Assembly: GCA_964612525.1 (NCBI GenBank)
Contig: CAZTCQ010000048.1
Span: 1-20,685, forward strand
DNA length: 20,685 bases
Source of the DNA: JAGNRR01 sp964612525
GTDB lineage: Bacteria > Bacteroidota > Bacteroidia > Chitinophagales > Chitinophagaceae
Direction of reading: 5' to 3'
The position numbers were made by a program, and so were the translations under genes. The notes below the pieces were generated by a model. The model was not told where the DNA came from and searched no databases. It saw nothing but the letters and a program-made list of their open reading frames with translations. Shown here piece after piece: positions 13,965 through 20,685 of the stretch (position 1 is its first letter; each line of letters opens with the position of its first letter).

Positions 13965-14957
13965 CTAGTCTGCCAACATTTTCCAAAGAGCATCTTTTAG
14001 TTCATCTATCCCTTGTTGAGCGACTGAAGAAATAAAAAGGTGCGGAACATTTTTAGGCAAGGTCTTAGCGATTTCTTTTTTCAACTCATCGTCTAGCATA
14101 TCACTTTTACTAATGGCCAATAGTCTATCCTTGTGAACCAATTCTGGATTATAAACTGTCAATTCGTTGAGTAAAATGTCATACTCTTTGGCATAATCTT
14201 CGGCATCAGCTGGAATTAAAAAAAGTAGAGCCGCATTTCGCTCAATATGCCGTAAAAAACGAAACCCTAGTCCTTTTCCTTCGCTGGCACCTTCAATAAT
14301 TCCAGGTAAATCAGCCATACAAAATGATTTGGATCCGCGATAAGGAATCATACCAAGCTGAGGTACTAGAGTCGTAAAAGCATAGTTGGCAATTTTAGGT
14401 TTTGCCGCGCTAATGGTAGAGAGCAAAGTAGATTTTCCCGCATTGGGAAAACCCACCAAACCTACGTCTGCTAGTACTTTGAGTTCTAAAATCTTCCATC
14501 CTTCCGAACCTTCTTCACCGGGTTGGGCATAGTCCGGCGCTTGATTGGTACTGCTTTTGAAATTAGCATTTCCGAGTCCGCCTCGTCCGCCTGCCAACCA
14601 AACTTCTTCTTGACCATGTTCTAGGATTTCTAATTCTTGTTCGCCTGTTTCTTCATCGCGAGCGATCGTACCTAGCGGCACTTCTAAAATAATATCTTCA
14701 CCAGAACGACCAGTGCTATTTCGTTTGCTACCGTATTTTCCGTCTTCGGCTAAAATATTTTTTCGATAGCGTAAATGCAATAAGGTCCAAAGATTTTCAT
14801 TCCCTCTGAGGATAATATGCCCCCCTCGGCCACCATCTCCGCCATCAGGCCCACCAAAAGGCTGAAACTTTTCGCGATGAAAATGCTTACTTCCTTCGCC
14901 TCCTTTTCCTGAGCGGCAAAATACCCTGATTAAGTCTATGAAGTTTCCTCTGTCCAA
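13965..14957 (-). CDS. obgE: Obg family GTPase
   Basis: ObgE/CgtA is an essential GTPase that binds the large ribosomal subunit and links ribosome assembly to growth. The 330-residue protein has the glycine-rich Obg fold at 1-160 (C-R-S-G-K-G-G-E-G-S and G-G-P-D-G-G-D-G-G-R-G-G). The G domain follows: G1 G-F-P-N-A-G-K-S (169-176), G2 T-T (195-196), G3 D-L-P-G (216-219), G4 S-K-S-D (283-286, a variant of N/T-K-x-D) and G5 S-S-V-A (310-313). It lacks the extra C-terminal domain of some relatives, as is usual in Bacteroidota. It lies downstream of adk on the same strand, a pairing common in the phylum, with a terminator-like hairpin between them. Confidence 0.96.
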   Translation of the reverse strand: MDRGNFIDLIRVFCRSGKGGEGSKHFHREKFQPFGGPDGGDGGRGGHIILRGNENLWTLLHLRYRKNILAEDGKYGSKRNSTGRSGEDIILEVPLGTIARDEETGEQELEILEHGQEEVWLAGGRGGLGNANFKSSTNQAPDYAQPGEEGSEGWKILELKVLADVGLVGFPNAGKSTLLSTISAAKPKIANYAFTTLVPQLGMIPYRGSKSFCMADLPGIIEGASEGKGLGFRFLRHIERNAALLFLIPADAEDYAKEYDILLNELTVYNPELVHKDRLLAISKSDMLDDELKKEIAKTLPKNVPHLFISSVAQQGIDELKDALWKMLAD

Positions 14958-15000
14958 TGAATGGGTCTTTACTAACTGATATTCCTTTTATTGGACTATC

Positions 15001-15051
15001 AAAAAAATTAAAATTGTAGAGCTAAGATAGATACTCAGCCCAATCTACAAT
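15001..15051 (-). terminator. Terminator-like hairpin between adk and obgE
   Basis: ATTGTAGA (15013-15020) and TCTACAAT (15044-15051) are perfect 8-base arms, with a further GCT/AGC pair inside. On the minus strand the stem is followed by T-rich sequence (TTTAATTTTTTT) and starts eight bases after the adk stop. The loop of 23 bases is large, so termination may be only partial, allowing some readthrough into obgE. Confidence 0.5.
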
Positions 15052-15058
15052 GAAAGCA

Positions 15059-15634
15059 CTAGGCTAAGCTCAATTCAATTTTGCTGCTAATCGCCTCAAA
15101 AATATCACCGATACTTCCTATACCTTCCACGGTTACTAATTTGTCTTGTTCGTTGTAAAAATCAGCGACAGGTGACGTTTCTTGGTGATACACCTTGATC
15201 CGCTTTGTAATCACTTCTTCGTTATCATCCACGCGTCCGCTCTCTTTACCGCGCTCTACGAGTCGTTTGATGAGTTCCTCTTCTTTTACTTGCAGGCTAA
15301 TTACTAAATTTATAGGGTTGTTTTTAAAAGACAATAATTTATCCAAAGCTTCGGCTTGAGCCACTGTGCGAGGGAAACCATCAAAAATGAATCCTTTTGC
15401 TTCTGGATTTGCATCAATTTTGCTGCTAATCATACCGATTACGACTTCGTCCGGCACCAATTCACCATTGTCCATGAATTTTTTCGCCTCTAACCCTAGC
15501 GGAGTTTCCGCCTTTTTTTCAGCCCGCAGCAAGTCTCCAGTGGAAACGTGCAATAAGCCAAATTTTGAAATGATATTCTCTGATTGAGTTCCTTTTCCAC
15601 TGCCCGGAGGCCCAAATAATACTAAATTAAACAT
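15059..15634 (-). CDS. adk: Adenylate kinase
   Basis: Adk interconverts ATP plus AMP with two ADP and keeps the adenylate pool in balance. The 191-residue protein has the P-loop G-P-P-G-S-G-K-G (8-15), S-T-G-D (31-34) in the AMP site, D-G-F-P-R-T (85-90) and R-G-K-E-S-G-R-V-D-D (128-137). The LID is short and without zinc cysteines, so this is the short form of the enzyme. The ATG at 15634 begins the conserved N-terminus (M-F-N-L-V-L-F-G-P-P-G). A longer frame reaching 15664 would cross the promoter box at 15662-15669 and is rejected. obgE follows downstream. Confidence 0.97.
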   Translation of the reverse strand: MFNLVLFGPPGSGKGTQSENIISKFGLLHVSTGDLLRAEKKAETPLGLEAKKFMDNGELVPDEVVIGMISSKIDANPEAKGFIFDGFPRTVAQAEALDKLLSFKNNPINLVISLQVKEEELIKRLVERGKESGRVDDNEEVITKRIKVYHQETSPVADFYNEQDKLVTVEGIGSIGDIFEAISSKIELSLA

Positions 15635-15661
15635 AGGTAAAAATTTTGTCTTGCGACGCGG

Positions 15662-15669
15662 CAAATATA
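15662..15669 (-). promoter_or_regulatory. TATATTTG -7 box of the adk promoter
   Basis: On the minus strand this reads TATATTTG, a full TAnnTTTG match, ending 27 bases before the adk ATG, which allows a leader of about 20 bases. It lies in the short gap between the PagL-like gene and adk, suggesting that adk is not dependent on the upstream gene. No -33 TTG is seen. Confidence 0.55.
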
Positions 15670-15682
15670 AAGCCCTAGGAGT

Positions 15683-16789
15683 TTAAAACATAGTTCCTAC
15701 GCAAAACTCTATGTAATCGGCGTTTATTTTATTCGATTTTAACAGTGGTCCTGCGTACAGACTTTTTAACCAAGAAGACTCATTTCGGTAGAAATAATAC
15801 AGAAAACCCATTTTTTGATACCAAGGACTCTCGTCATTGCGTAATTTTTTAGCATAAACGCCAAACTGAAATGGTATCCCCACTCTGCCGTACAAAAGTT
15901 CCACACCGACAAAGGCACTAGCATTCGTGGCATCCCAATTTAGATTTCCGTCCAATTGGGCATATTTAAAACTATTCAAGGCTTTTCGATTGTGAGTAAT
16001 ATCGATTCCAGCGTAAATCCTATGTTTTCGTAACAAAGAGCTGGCCGCAAAAAAGGATTGCGAGTAAATACTAGATAAGGGTCCATCCGCGGCATTTTGC
16101 TCTCCCCAAGCAAAACCAGTTCGCAAACCGAAGTTTATTTTTCGCTTTGTAAGCAATTCTGGTTTTTGTGTGGTAATTTCTTTTTTACCCAGCGGGAAAT
16201 AATTCACCCCTACAAAACCACTGAACAAGTTAATTCCAAAGTTAGGAATCCGAAAAGCACCGTTGGAAATATGCGACATTCGTCCACCGGCCGCTAGGTT
16301 TATTTTTTTTCCGATAGGAAATTGAAACTCCGTTTGAATAACCGTGAAATTATTTAGGCGACTCCCCAGGTAGTTGTTGATTGTATCTCCTCGCTCCCAA
16401 CGGTCCGTGGCTAGTCCGATGCCGCCCCCAATTTTAAATTTCCAATCAAATTTTTTATTGCGGAGTATGGCCCATTCAATGCCAGGATATAGTGAAATGG
16501 CATTGCCAAGTTCATCTCCGTATTGAGAAAAACAAAGATTGACCGAGGGAACAGGGCAATTATTTTCTCGTTCCCATTTTCGTTTGCCGTAGGTTCGATG
16601 AGAAACTGAAAATTCTACTTCTTGGGAAAAGACAGGTGGATTGAGGTATACTTTTTCTGTATGTTTATAAATAGCACCACCACAAAACCGCAGGTCAAAA
16701 CTGAGTTCATCCAAAGTAGGAAAACCATTTTGTGCCCAACTTGAGGGGCTCAAAATACAGCACAAGAAAATAAGAGAGTACTTTTTCAC
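15683..16789 (-). CDS. PagL-like acyloxyacyl hydrolase family outer-membrane protein
   Basis: The protein (368 residues from the GTG at 16789) has a signal peptide (V-K-K-Y-S-L-I-F-L-C-C...W-A-Q) and then alternating strands typical of an outer-membrane barrel. The central H173-I-S175-N-G...P-N-F-G-I-N187 segment matches the active-site region of PagL lipid A 3-O-deacylases, which remove an acyl chain from lipid A. His and Ser are kept, but the aligned catalytic Glu appears as Asn187. The protein is about twice the length of classical PagL; a second barrel-like half follows. No ATG starts this frame. GTG at 16789 follows a purine-rich AAGAAGAG and gives a good signal peptide. GTG at 16834 is possible but falls in a palindrome. 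Confidence 0.75.
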   Translation of the reverse strand: MKKYSLIFLCCILSPSSWAQNGFPTLDELSFDLRFCGGAIYKHTEKVYLNPPVFSQEVEFSVSHRTYGKRKWERENNCPVPSVNLCFSQYGDELGNAISLYPGIEWAILRNKKFDWKFKIGGGIGLATDRWERGDTINNYLGSRLNNFTVIQTEFQFPIGKKINLAAGGRMSHISNGAFRIPNFGINLFSGFVGVNYFPLGKKEITTQKPELLTKRKINFGLRTGFAWGEQNAADGPLSSIYSQSFFAASSLLRKHRIYAGIDITHNRKALNSFKYAQLDGNLNWDATNASAFVGVELLYGRVGIPFQFGVYAKKLRNDESPWYQKMGFLYYFYRNESSWLKSLYAGPLLKSNKINADYIEFCVGTMF

Positions 16790-16813
16790 TCTTCTTAAAA
16801 GTAAAAAAGAAAT

Positions 16814-16834
16814 GTGAAATAGCACGCTATTCAC
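16814..16834. promoter_or_regulatory. Imperfect palindrome between the PagL-like and GHL10 genes
   Basis: GTGAAATAGC (16814-16823) and GCTATTCAC (16826-16834) are reverse complements except for one extra A in the left arm; two bases separate them. The element lies 25-45 bases upstream of the favoured GTG start of the PagL-like gene and 60-80 bases upstream of the GHL10 ATG. That is a suitable place for an operator shared by both divergent genes. Confidence 0.45.
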
Positions 16835-16893
16835 AAGGCTGTTTATAAGTCTCGGCTAAAATCAATGCTTGCCGATTACATTCGCACAAGACT

Positions 16894-18378
16894 ATGAAAA
16901 AAAGGTTTGCGATTTGGTTTTTTTGTTTGTGCAGTTTCTCATCGATAGCACAGGATGCACCGCTTCGTGAATTTCGGGCAGCGTGGGTGGCTACGGTGGC
17001 GAATATAGATTGGCCTAGCCGCAGAGACCTAAGCACAGCACAACAAAAGCAAGAAATCATAGAGCTGTTTGACTTATTGCAACAGAATAATTTTAATGCG
17101 GTTATCGTTCAAATCAGACCAGTGGCGGATGCTTTTTACGCTTCGCAATATGAGCCGTGGAGTAAATACCTGACGGGTACGCAAGGCGTAGCGCCCAATC
17201 CGTATTATGACCCCTTAGCTTTTATGGTAGAAGAAGCTCATAAACGTTGCTTAGAGTTTCATGCTTGGTTTAATCCTTACCGCGCTTTGATGAGTAAGTA
17301 TAAAAATAGTAATCCATCTTATCATGTTACCAAAACACATCCCGAATGGTTTGTAAATTATGGCAAGCAGAAATATTTTAATCCAGGCATACCAGCCGTT
17401 CAAAATTATTGTATCAAAATTGTGAGTGACGTTGTGAAACGTTATGATATTGATGCTGTACACATGGATGATTATTTCTATCCGTATCGAATTGGCAGAA
17501 CAGAGTTTCCTGATTTGAGTGCCTACCGAAGGTACAATCCTAATAATTTTTCAAGAGATGCTTGGCGAAGAAACAATGTAAATCAGTTAGTGCGTCGTTT
17601 GCAAATAGAAATTAAACGACTAAAACCGTTCGTGAAATTTGGTATCAGCCCTTTCGGAGTTTGGCGAAATGCATCGGTAGATTCCATGCGCGGCAGTAAT
17701 ACCAATGCCGGACAAACTAATTATGATGATCTCTTTGCCAATGTTTTATTATGGCAAAAAAATGGGTGGATTGATTATTGTGTGCCACAGCTTTATTGGG
17801 AATCTGGTCATCCGAGCGTTGATTACGGTACTTTAATTTCTTGGTGGAATAAAAATGCGTTTGATCGTCATATGTACATTGGTCATGCGGTTTATAAGTT
17901 AGGAAATAAAAAAGCTGCTTGGCAAAACTTAGATGAGATAGAACATCAAATAGAAGAGACGCGTCATTTTAAAAACGTGCAGGGGAGTGCTTTTTACAGT
18001 ATCAAATATTTAAAACGGAATAAGTTTGGCATCAATCAAATGTTTAGGAATAAGGTATATCAGCGTCCGGCCTTATTGCCCAAAATGGAATGGTTGCCTA
18101 ATTATCAAGATCGTCAGTTGCCGCCGAAGCCGCTTTATTTACAATTGCACTATGCACCCAATGGTGAGAAACAATTGCGCTGGCGCAAAGAGGAGAATGC
18201 ACAATTTGCTATATATGAAATAGAAAGCTACGGCAATAATCGGTTTAAGAAAAAGTTGATTGGCATTACTCGAAATAATGTTTTTGAAATAAAGAACAGG
18301 AATTCACAAGGGCAGTATGCCATCACAATTTTAGATCGCTTGCACAATGAAAGTGAGCTGAGTAATTTTGTGCAGTAA
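16894..18378 (+). CDS. GHL10-type glycoside hydrolase (DUF187 family), secreted
   Basis: The 494-residue protein has a signal peptide (1-20, ending S-S-I-A-Q) and a GHL10/DUF187 TIM-barrel domain at about 25-380. Signatures are R-A-A-W-V-A-T-V (28-35), V-Q-I-R-P-V-A-D-A-F-Y (72-82), F-H-A-W-F-N-P-Y-R (122-130), the acidic H-M-D-D-Y-F-Y-P-Y (190-198), G-I-S-P-F-G-V-W-R (250-258), and P-Q-L-Y-W-E (298-303). An Fn3-like tail fills about 395-494. The E. coli relative YddW (DigH) is reported to cut peptidoglycan glycan strands lacking stem peptides, so cell-wall turnover is likely. The catalytic residues are inferred, not shown. It is divergent from the PagL-like gene; the beta-barrel gene follows after 28 bases. 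Confidence 0.88.
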   Translation: MKKRFAIWFFCLCSFSSIAQDAPLREFRAAWVATVANIDWPSRRDLSTAQQKQEIIELFDLLQQNNFNAVIVQIRPVADAFYASQYEPWSKYLTGTQGVAPNPYYDPLAFMVEEAHKRCLEFHAWFNPYRALMSKYKNSNPSYHVTKTHPEWFVNYGKQKYFNPGIPAVQNYCIKIVSDVVKRYDIDAVHMDDYFYPYRIGRTEFPDLSAYRRYNPNNFSRDAWRRNNVNQLVRRLQIEIKRLKPFVKFGISPFGVWRNASVDSMRGSNTNAGQTNYDDLFANVLLWQKNGWIDYCVPQLYWESGHPSVDYGTLISWWNKNAFDRHMYIGHAVYKLGNKKAAWQNLDEIEHQIEETRHFKNVQGSAFYSIKYLKRNKFGINQMFRNKVYQRPALLPKMEWLPNYQDRQLPPKPLYLQLHYAPNGEKQLRWRKEENAQFAIYEIESYGNNRFKKKLIGITRNNVFEIKNRNSQGQYAITILDRLHNESELSNFVQ

Positions 18379-18394
18379 TCTTTTAATAAATTTT

Positions 18395-18402
18395 TATCTT
18401 TA
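18395..18402 (+). promoter_or_regulatory. TATCTTTA -7-like box at the beta-barrel gene start
   Basis: This is one base from TAnnTTTG and ends four bases before the ATG at 18407. A TTG at 18368-18370 lies 24 bases upstream, slightly beyond the usual spacing. The 28-base gap after the GHL10 stop could thus hold a complete promoter giving a leaderless mRNA. Confidence 0.35.
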
Positions 18403-18406
18403 TTCT

Positions 18407-19081
18407 ATGAAGGAAGCGTTTTTTATAGTTGGACTTTTTTTACTATCCGTTAAAGGTAATGCTCAAACTGACCAATGGCGCATTGGATTAGATGCTGGTT
18501 TTAATGTGGGATACCTTATCGACATTGCAAGCACTTCAAATTTAAAACCAGAAAATTTTGGTCTTCATGCGGGGCTTGGTATTCAGTATAAATTAAATCA
18601 TTTGTTTAAACTTAGAACGGGACTGTATTATTCTGAACTTAATAACATTAATGAAATTTATTCTATAATTTCTTTTAATAATGATATAGATACCTCATTG
18701 GCGACTACCCATTTTAGCTATCTTAAAATGCCGCTCACAACCAGAATGTCTTTTGGGAATCAGTTTCGAGTAAATGTTGTTTTAGGAGGATACGCTGCTG
18801 TATTGCTTAATCAATATGATCGATACGAAAAAAGTAGGTTTTTTTTAGATGAGAAAATCAATAACATGGATTTTTATAAATCATTTGATTTTGGGCTTAT
18901 TGGTGGTATGGGCCTAAGCTACGAAATAAAAAAGAAGTATGTTGTTTCTATAGAACAGCGTTATGACTTAGGTATTTATGATATTGCTCAGGAGGTCCCG
19001 AATCAAATGCAAATAACATTTCCTAGAACTTATACCGCTGCAACCTTATTAGGTTTATGGATCAATATTGGGAAAGAGTAG
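18407..19081 (+). CDS. Outer-membrane beta-barrel protein (porin family, PorT-like)
   Basis: A 224-residue protein with a signal peptide (1-20, ending K-G-N-A-Q). It continues as alternating amphipathic strands: W-R-I-G-L-D-A-G-F-N-V-G, F-G-L-H-A-G-L-G-I-Q-Y, F-K-L-R-T-G-L-Y-Y and a closing T-L-L-G-L-W-I-N-I-G-K. This is the layout of the OMP_b-brl_2 family, small 8- to 10-strand barrels abundant in Bacteroidota. No transport or binding role can be assigned. The ATG at 18407 is preferred over a start inside the end of the GHL10 gene, because the signal peptide begins there. Confidence 0.8.
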   Translation: MKEAFFIVGLFLLSVKGNAQTDQWRIGLDAGFNVGYLIDIASTSNLKPENFGLHAGLGIQYKLNHLFKLRTGLYYSELNNINEIYSIISFNNDIDTSLATTHFSYLKMPLTTRMSFGNQFRVNVVLGGYAAVLLNQYDRYEKSRFFLDEKINNMDFYKSFDFGLIGGMGLSYEIKKKYVVSIEQRYDLGIYDIAQEVPNQMQITFPRTYTAATLLGLWINIGKE

Positions 19082-19160
19082 TTGAAGGAAATTCCTTTTA
19101 TATCCAAGTAAACTTTCTGCCTAGGCTTATAAAGACATTGGATGGCTATTGAGTGCCCAG

Positions 19161-19688
19161 CTAGCGAACCAAGATATCGCCATGCCCTCTGAAAACACAG
19201 TTTTGATTTGAATCTTCTATGAAATAATACATTCGTACCATTTGATTTTGTATTCCTAATTGATTAAAAGAAAAACTTAAATCAAAGTAACCATTGTTGT
19301 TGGGGCTCAAGTTATCTCTGCTTAGTAGTACGGAAAAGGATTGGTCTACTACACGAAAAGAAAGCTTGGCAGTCGTTGGAGCTTTTATACTAAAACTTCC
19401 TATGTCATTTACGGGATTGGGATAAGCAGCAACATTATTGAATAAACTACTTGAAGTGCATAAAGTTGTAGAGCTGTTTAAGTTGGGAAATAAATCAGAT
19501 TCAATTGTTTGCCAAATATTATCAAGTCTCCAATCATTATTGTCAGCAACGCCCATAGGTTGCGCCTGAGTATCTCTTGATGTAATACCAGAAAATGTGG
19601 GTGCCGTTGTATTCTTCTTATTACAAGAAGTATTCATTAATAATGCACATACGAAAAGAATTAAAAACAGGGAGCTTAGAAATTTCAT
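19161..19688 (-). CDS. Small lipoprotein with a sorting-domain-like C-terminal fold
   Basis: The 175-residue protein has a hydrophobic leader ending in M-N-T-S-C22-N-K-K, a plausible though weak lipobox: Cys is preceded by Ser, but the -3 residue is Asn rather than Leu. The remainder is polar up to A-Y-P-N-P-V-N-D (about 89-96), after which a beta-rich region of about 80 residues ends G-H-G-D-I-L-V-R. The Y-P-N-P-V-N-D start recalls FlgD-like and T9SS sorting domains, but the final segment lacks the usual K-x-K-x-V/I-K ending. I do not know the family. It lies 22 bases downstream of dnaB on the same strand and may be co-transcribed with it. Confidence 0.65.
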   Translation of the reverse strand: MKFLSSLFLILFVCALLMNTSCNKKNTTAPTFSGITSRDTQAQPMGVADNNDWRLDNIWQTIESDLFPNLNSSTTLCTSSSLFNNVAAYPNPVNDIGSFSIKAPTTAKLSFRVVDQSFSVLLSRDNLSPNNNGYFDLSFSFNQLGIQNQMVRMYYFIEDSNQNCVFRGHGDILVR

Positions 19689-19710
19689 TTATTGAAAATA
19701 ATAATTTATT

Positions 19711-20685
19711 CTAAAACGGATGCTCGTCCTCTTCTCCCTCAGGCTTATCGTCATCGTCAAAGGTCATATCATTGGCCTTGCTGCCTAGCTTGGTATATTG
19801 CTCATCAATTTCTAAGCTGCTGCCGCCGCCCAAATGTTTGTCGCTTAGTCCGGCATTTGCTTTCGGGAAACTTTCTCTATCAATGGCAAAGCCACCTTCT
19901 TGCCAATCGCCAAAGCGTTGGAACTCTAGTTCGGCTTTGATTTTTACAACACCGGTTTTACCATTACGATGCTTGGCTATACTTACTTCCGTTAGTCCGT
20001 TCGGAGCCTCGGGCATTCCGTCGCCTTGGCCTTGCTGCTGATAATATTCGGGTCGGTACATAAACATTACCATATCCGCATCTTGCTCAATCGCACCTGA
20101 TTCACGAAGGTCGCTTAATTGAGGTGTTCGGTTTTCGGTTTTACGGTTTTCTACGTTACGATTTAACTGCGAAAGGGCGATAATCGGGATTTGTAATTCC
20201 TTAGCAAGCTGCTTCATATCACGCGATATTTTACTAATCTCTTGCTCTCGATTGGTGTTGCCATCTCCACCACTCATTAACTGCAGATAATCGATTATGA
20301 TCATGCCGATATCATGTTTTTGCTTCAAACGACGGGCTTTAGCGCGAAGCTCAAAAATATTTAGGGCTGCTTGGTCATCTAAAAAAATAGGAGCAGAGGC
20401 TAGACGCTTCATTCGCTCATTTAATAATTGAAGATCATTGTCCGTAAGATTTCCTTTGGAAATTTTTCCGAGAGGAACATCCGTCACGCAGGAAAGCATA
20501 CGTTTTACTATTTGCCCAACGCTCATCTCTAGCGAGAATACCGCAACCGGAACCGGCTCGGGGTGCAAGGCGGCGTTGAGAGCGAGGTTTAAGGAGAAAG
20601 CGGTCTTACCTACCGCAGGACGTGCGGCCAAGATAATTAAATCTGTTTTTTGCCAACCGGCTGTTATTTTATCTAGTTCGGTAAA
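19711..20685 (-). CDS. dnaB: Replicative DNA helicase DnaB, C-terminal part (cut by window edge)
   Basis: DnaB is the ring helicase that unwinds DNA at the replication fork. The visible 324 residues are the RecA-like helicase domain; the open frame runs off the right edge without a start, so the N-terminal domain lies outside. Within the visible part, Walker A is A-A-R-P-A-V-G-K-T (20-28), Walker B I-I-I-D-Y-L-Q-L (129-136), and the DnaB signature L-S-D-L-R-E-S-G-A-I-E-Q-D-A-D starts near 190. The last residues form an acidic tail, D-D-D-D-K-P-E-G-E-E-D-E-H-P-F, resembling the tip of single-strand binding protein. No intein or insertion is visible in this part. Confidence 0.96.
   Translation of the reverse strand, partial: FTELDKITAGWQKTDLIILAARPAVGKTAFSLNLALNAALHPEPVPVAVFSLEMSVGQIVKRMLSCVTDVPLGKISKGNLTDNDLQLLNERMKRLASAPIFLDDQAALNIFELRAKARRLKQKHDIGMIIIDYLQLMSGGDGNTNREQEISKISRDMKQLAKELQIPIIALSQLNRNVENRKTENRTPQLSDLRESGAIEQDADMVMFMYRPEYYQQQGQGDGMPEAPNGLTEVSIAKHRNGKTGVVKIKAELEFQRFGDWQEGGFAIDRESFPKANAGLSDKHLGGGSSLEIDEQYTKLGSKANDMTFDDDDKPEGEEDEHPF

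Noticed and set aside
16877..16884. TACATTCG as the -7 box of the GHL10 gene
   Set aside because: It misses a fixed T of TAnnTTTG and has no TTG at -33; placement nine bases before the ATG is suggestive but not enough for a feature call.
19085..19097. AAGGAA/TTCCTT palindrome after the beta-barrel gene as a terminator
   Set aside because: The arms are separated by one base, so the RNA stem would be about five weak pairs, and the following T-run is short.
1..20685. tRNA, rRNA, CRISPR array, insertion sequence, phage or defence genes
   Set aside because: No cloverleaf-like segment, rRNA stretch, spaced direct repeats, transposase or integrase motifs, or terminal inverted repeats with target duplications were recognised. 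Coding content is dense and fits one chromosomal background.

Overview
The window looks like chromosomal DNA of a member of the Bacteroidota, most likely a Flavobacteriia-like lineage. The evidence is AT-rich DNA, two secreted proteins with C-terminal type IX secretion (T9SS) sorting domains, a DUF3467 protein, an outer-membrane beta-barrel protein, a short-LID adenylate kinase, and promoter boxes of the Bacteroidota type (TAnnTTTG). I recognise no tRNA, rRNA, CRISPR array, transposase or phage gene. Nineteen protein genes are supported, and no gap between genes exceeds 300 bases.

Layout, left to right. The left edge (1-127) holds two perfect palindromes and a minus-strand TAnnTTTG box that seems to serve a gene outside the window. 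A small unknown two-helix membrane protein (146-637, +) converges on a T9SS-exported kelch propeller protein (653-1876, -). A divergent promoter region with a large nested palindrome follows. Next is a tight plus-strand operon: a sodium:solute symporter, a small O-methyltransferase, a glucosaminidase/LysM peptidoglycan hydrolase and hypoxanthine phosphoribosyltransferase (2065-6581). Its last stop codon overlaps that of the convergent lipoyl synthase gene lipA (6578-7498, -). A strong terminator hairpin and a T9SS-exported PA-domain protein (7596-9440, -) come next, then a stand-alone PspC protein with its own terminator (9556-9774, -).

A DUF3467-guaA pair (9858-11721, +) converges on a large membrane-anchored von Willebrand A (VWA) protein (11757-13835, -). 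Upstream of that on the minus strand lie obgE and adk, separated by a terminator-like hairpin, and a PagL-type acyloxyacyl hydrolase homologue (15683-16789, -). The last is divergent from a GHL10-type glycoside hydrolase (16894-18378, +), which is followed by an outer-membrane beta-barrel protein (18407-19081, +). A small lipoprotein (19161-19688, -) and the C-terminal part of the replicative helicase DnaB (19711-20685, -, cut by the right edge) end the window.

Most of the content is housekeeping: purine nucleotide metabolism (hpt, guaA, adk), lipoate synthesis, ribosome assembly and replication. It is mixed with envelope genes for wall turnover, lipid A modification, T9SS cargo and outer-membrane proteins. 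I do not see a new multi-gene system. The most interesting signals are regulatory: several TAnnTTTG boxes sit only 4-6 bases before the start codon, which predicts leaderless mRNAs, and structured palindromes lie in the promoters of envelope genes. Two proteins also have odd features: a PagL-like protein with an apparent replacement of the catalytic Glu, and a DnaB with an SSB-like acidic tail.
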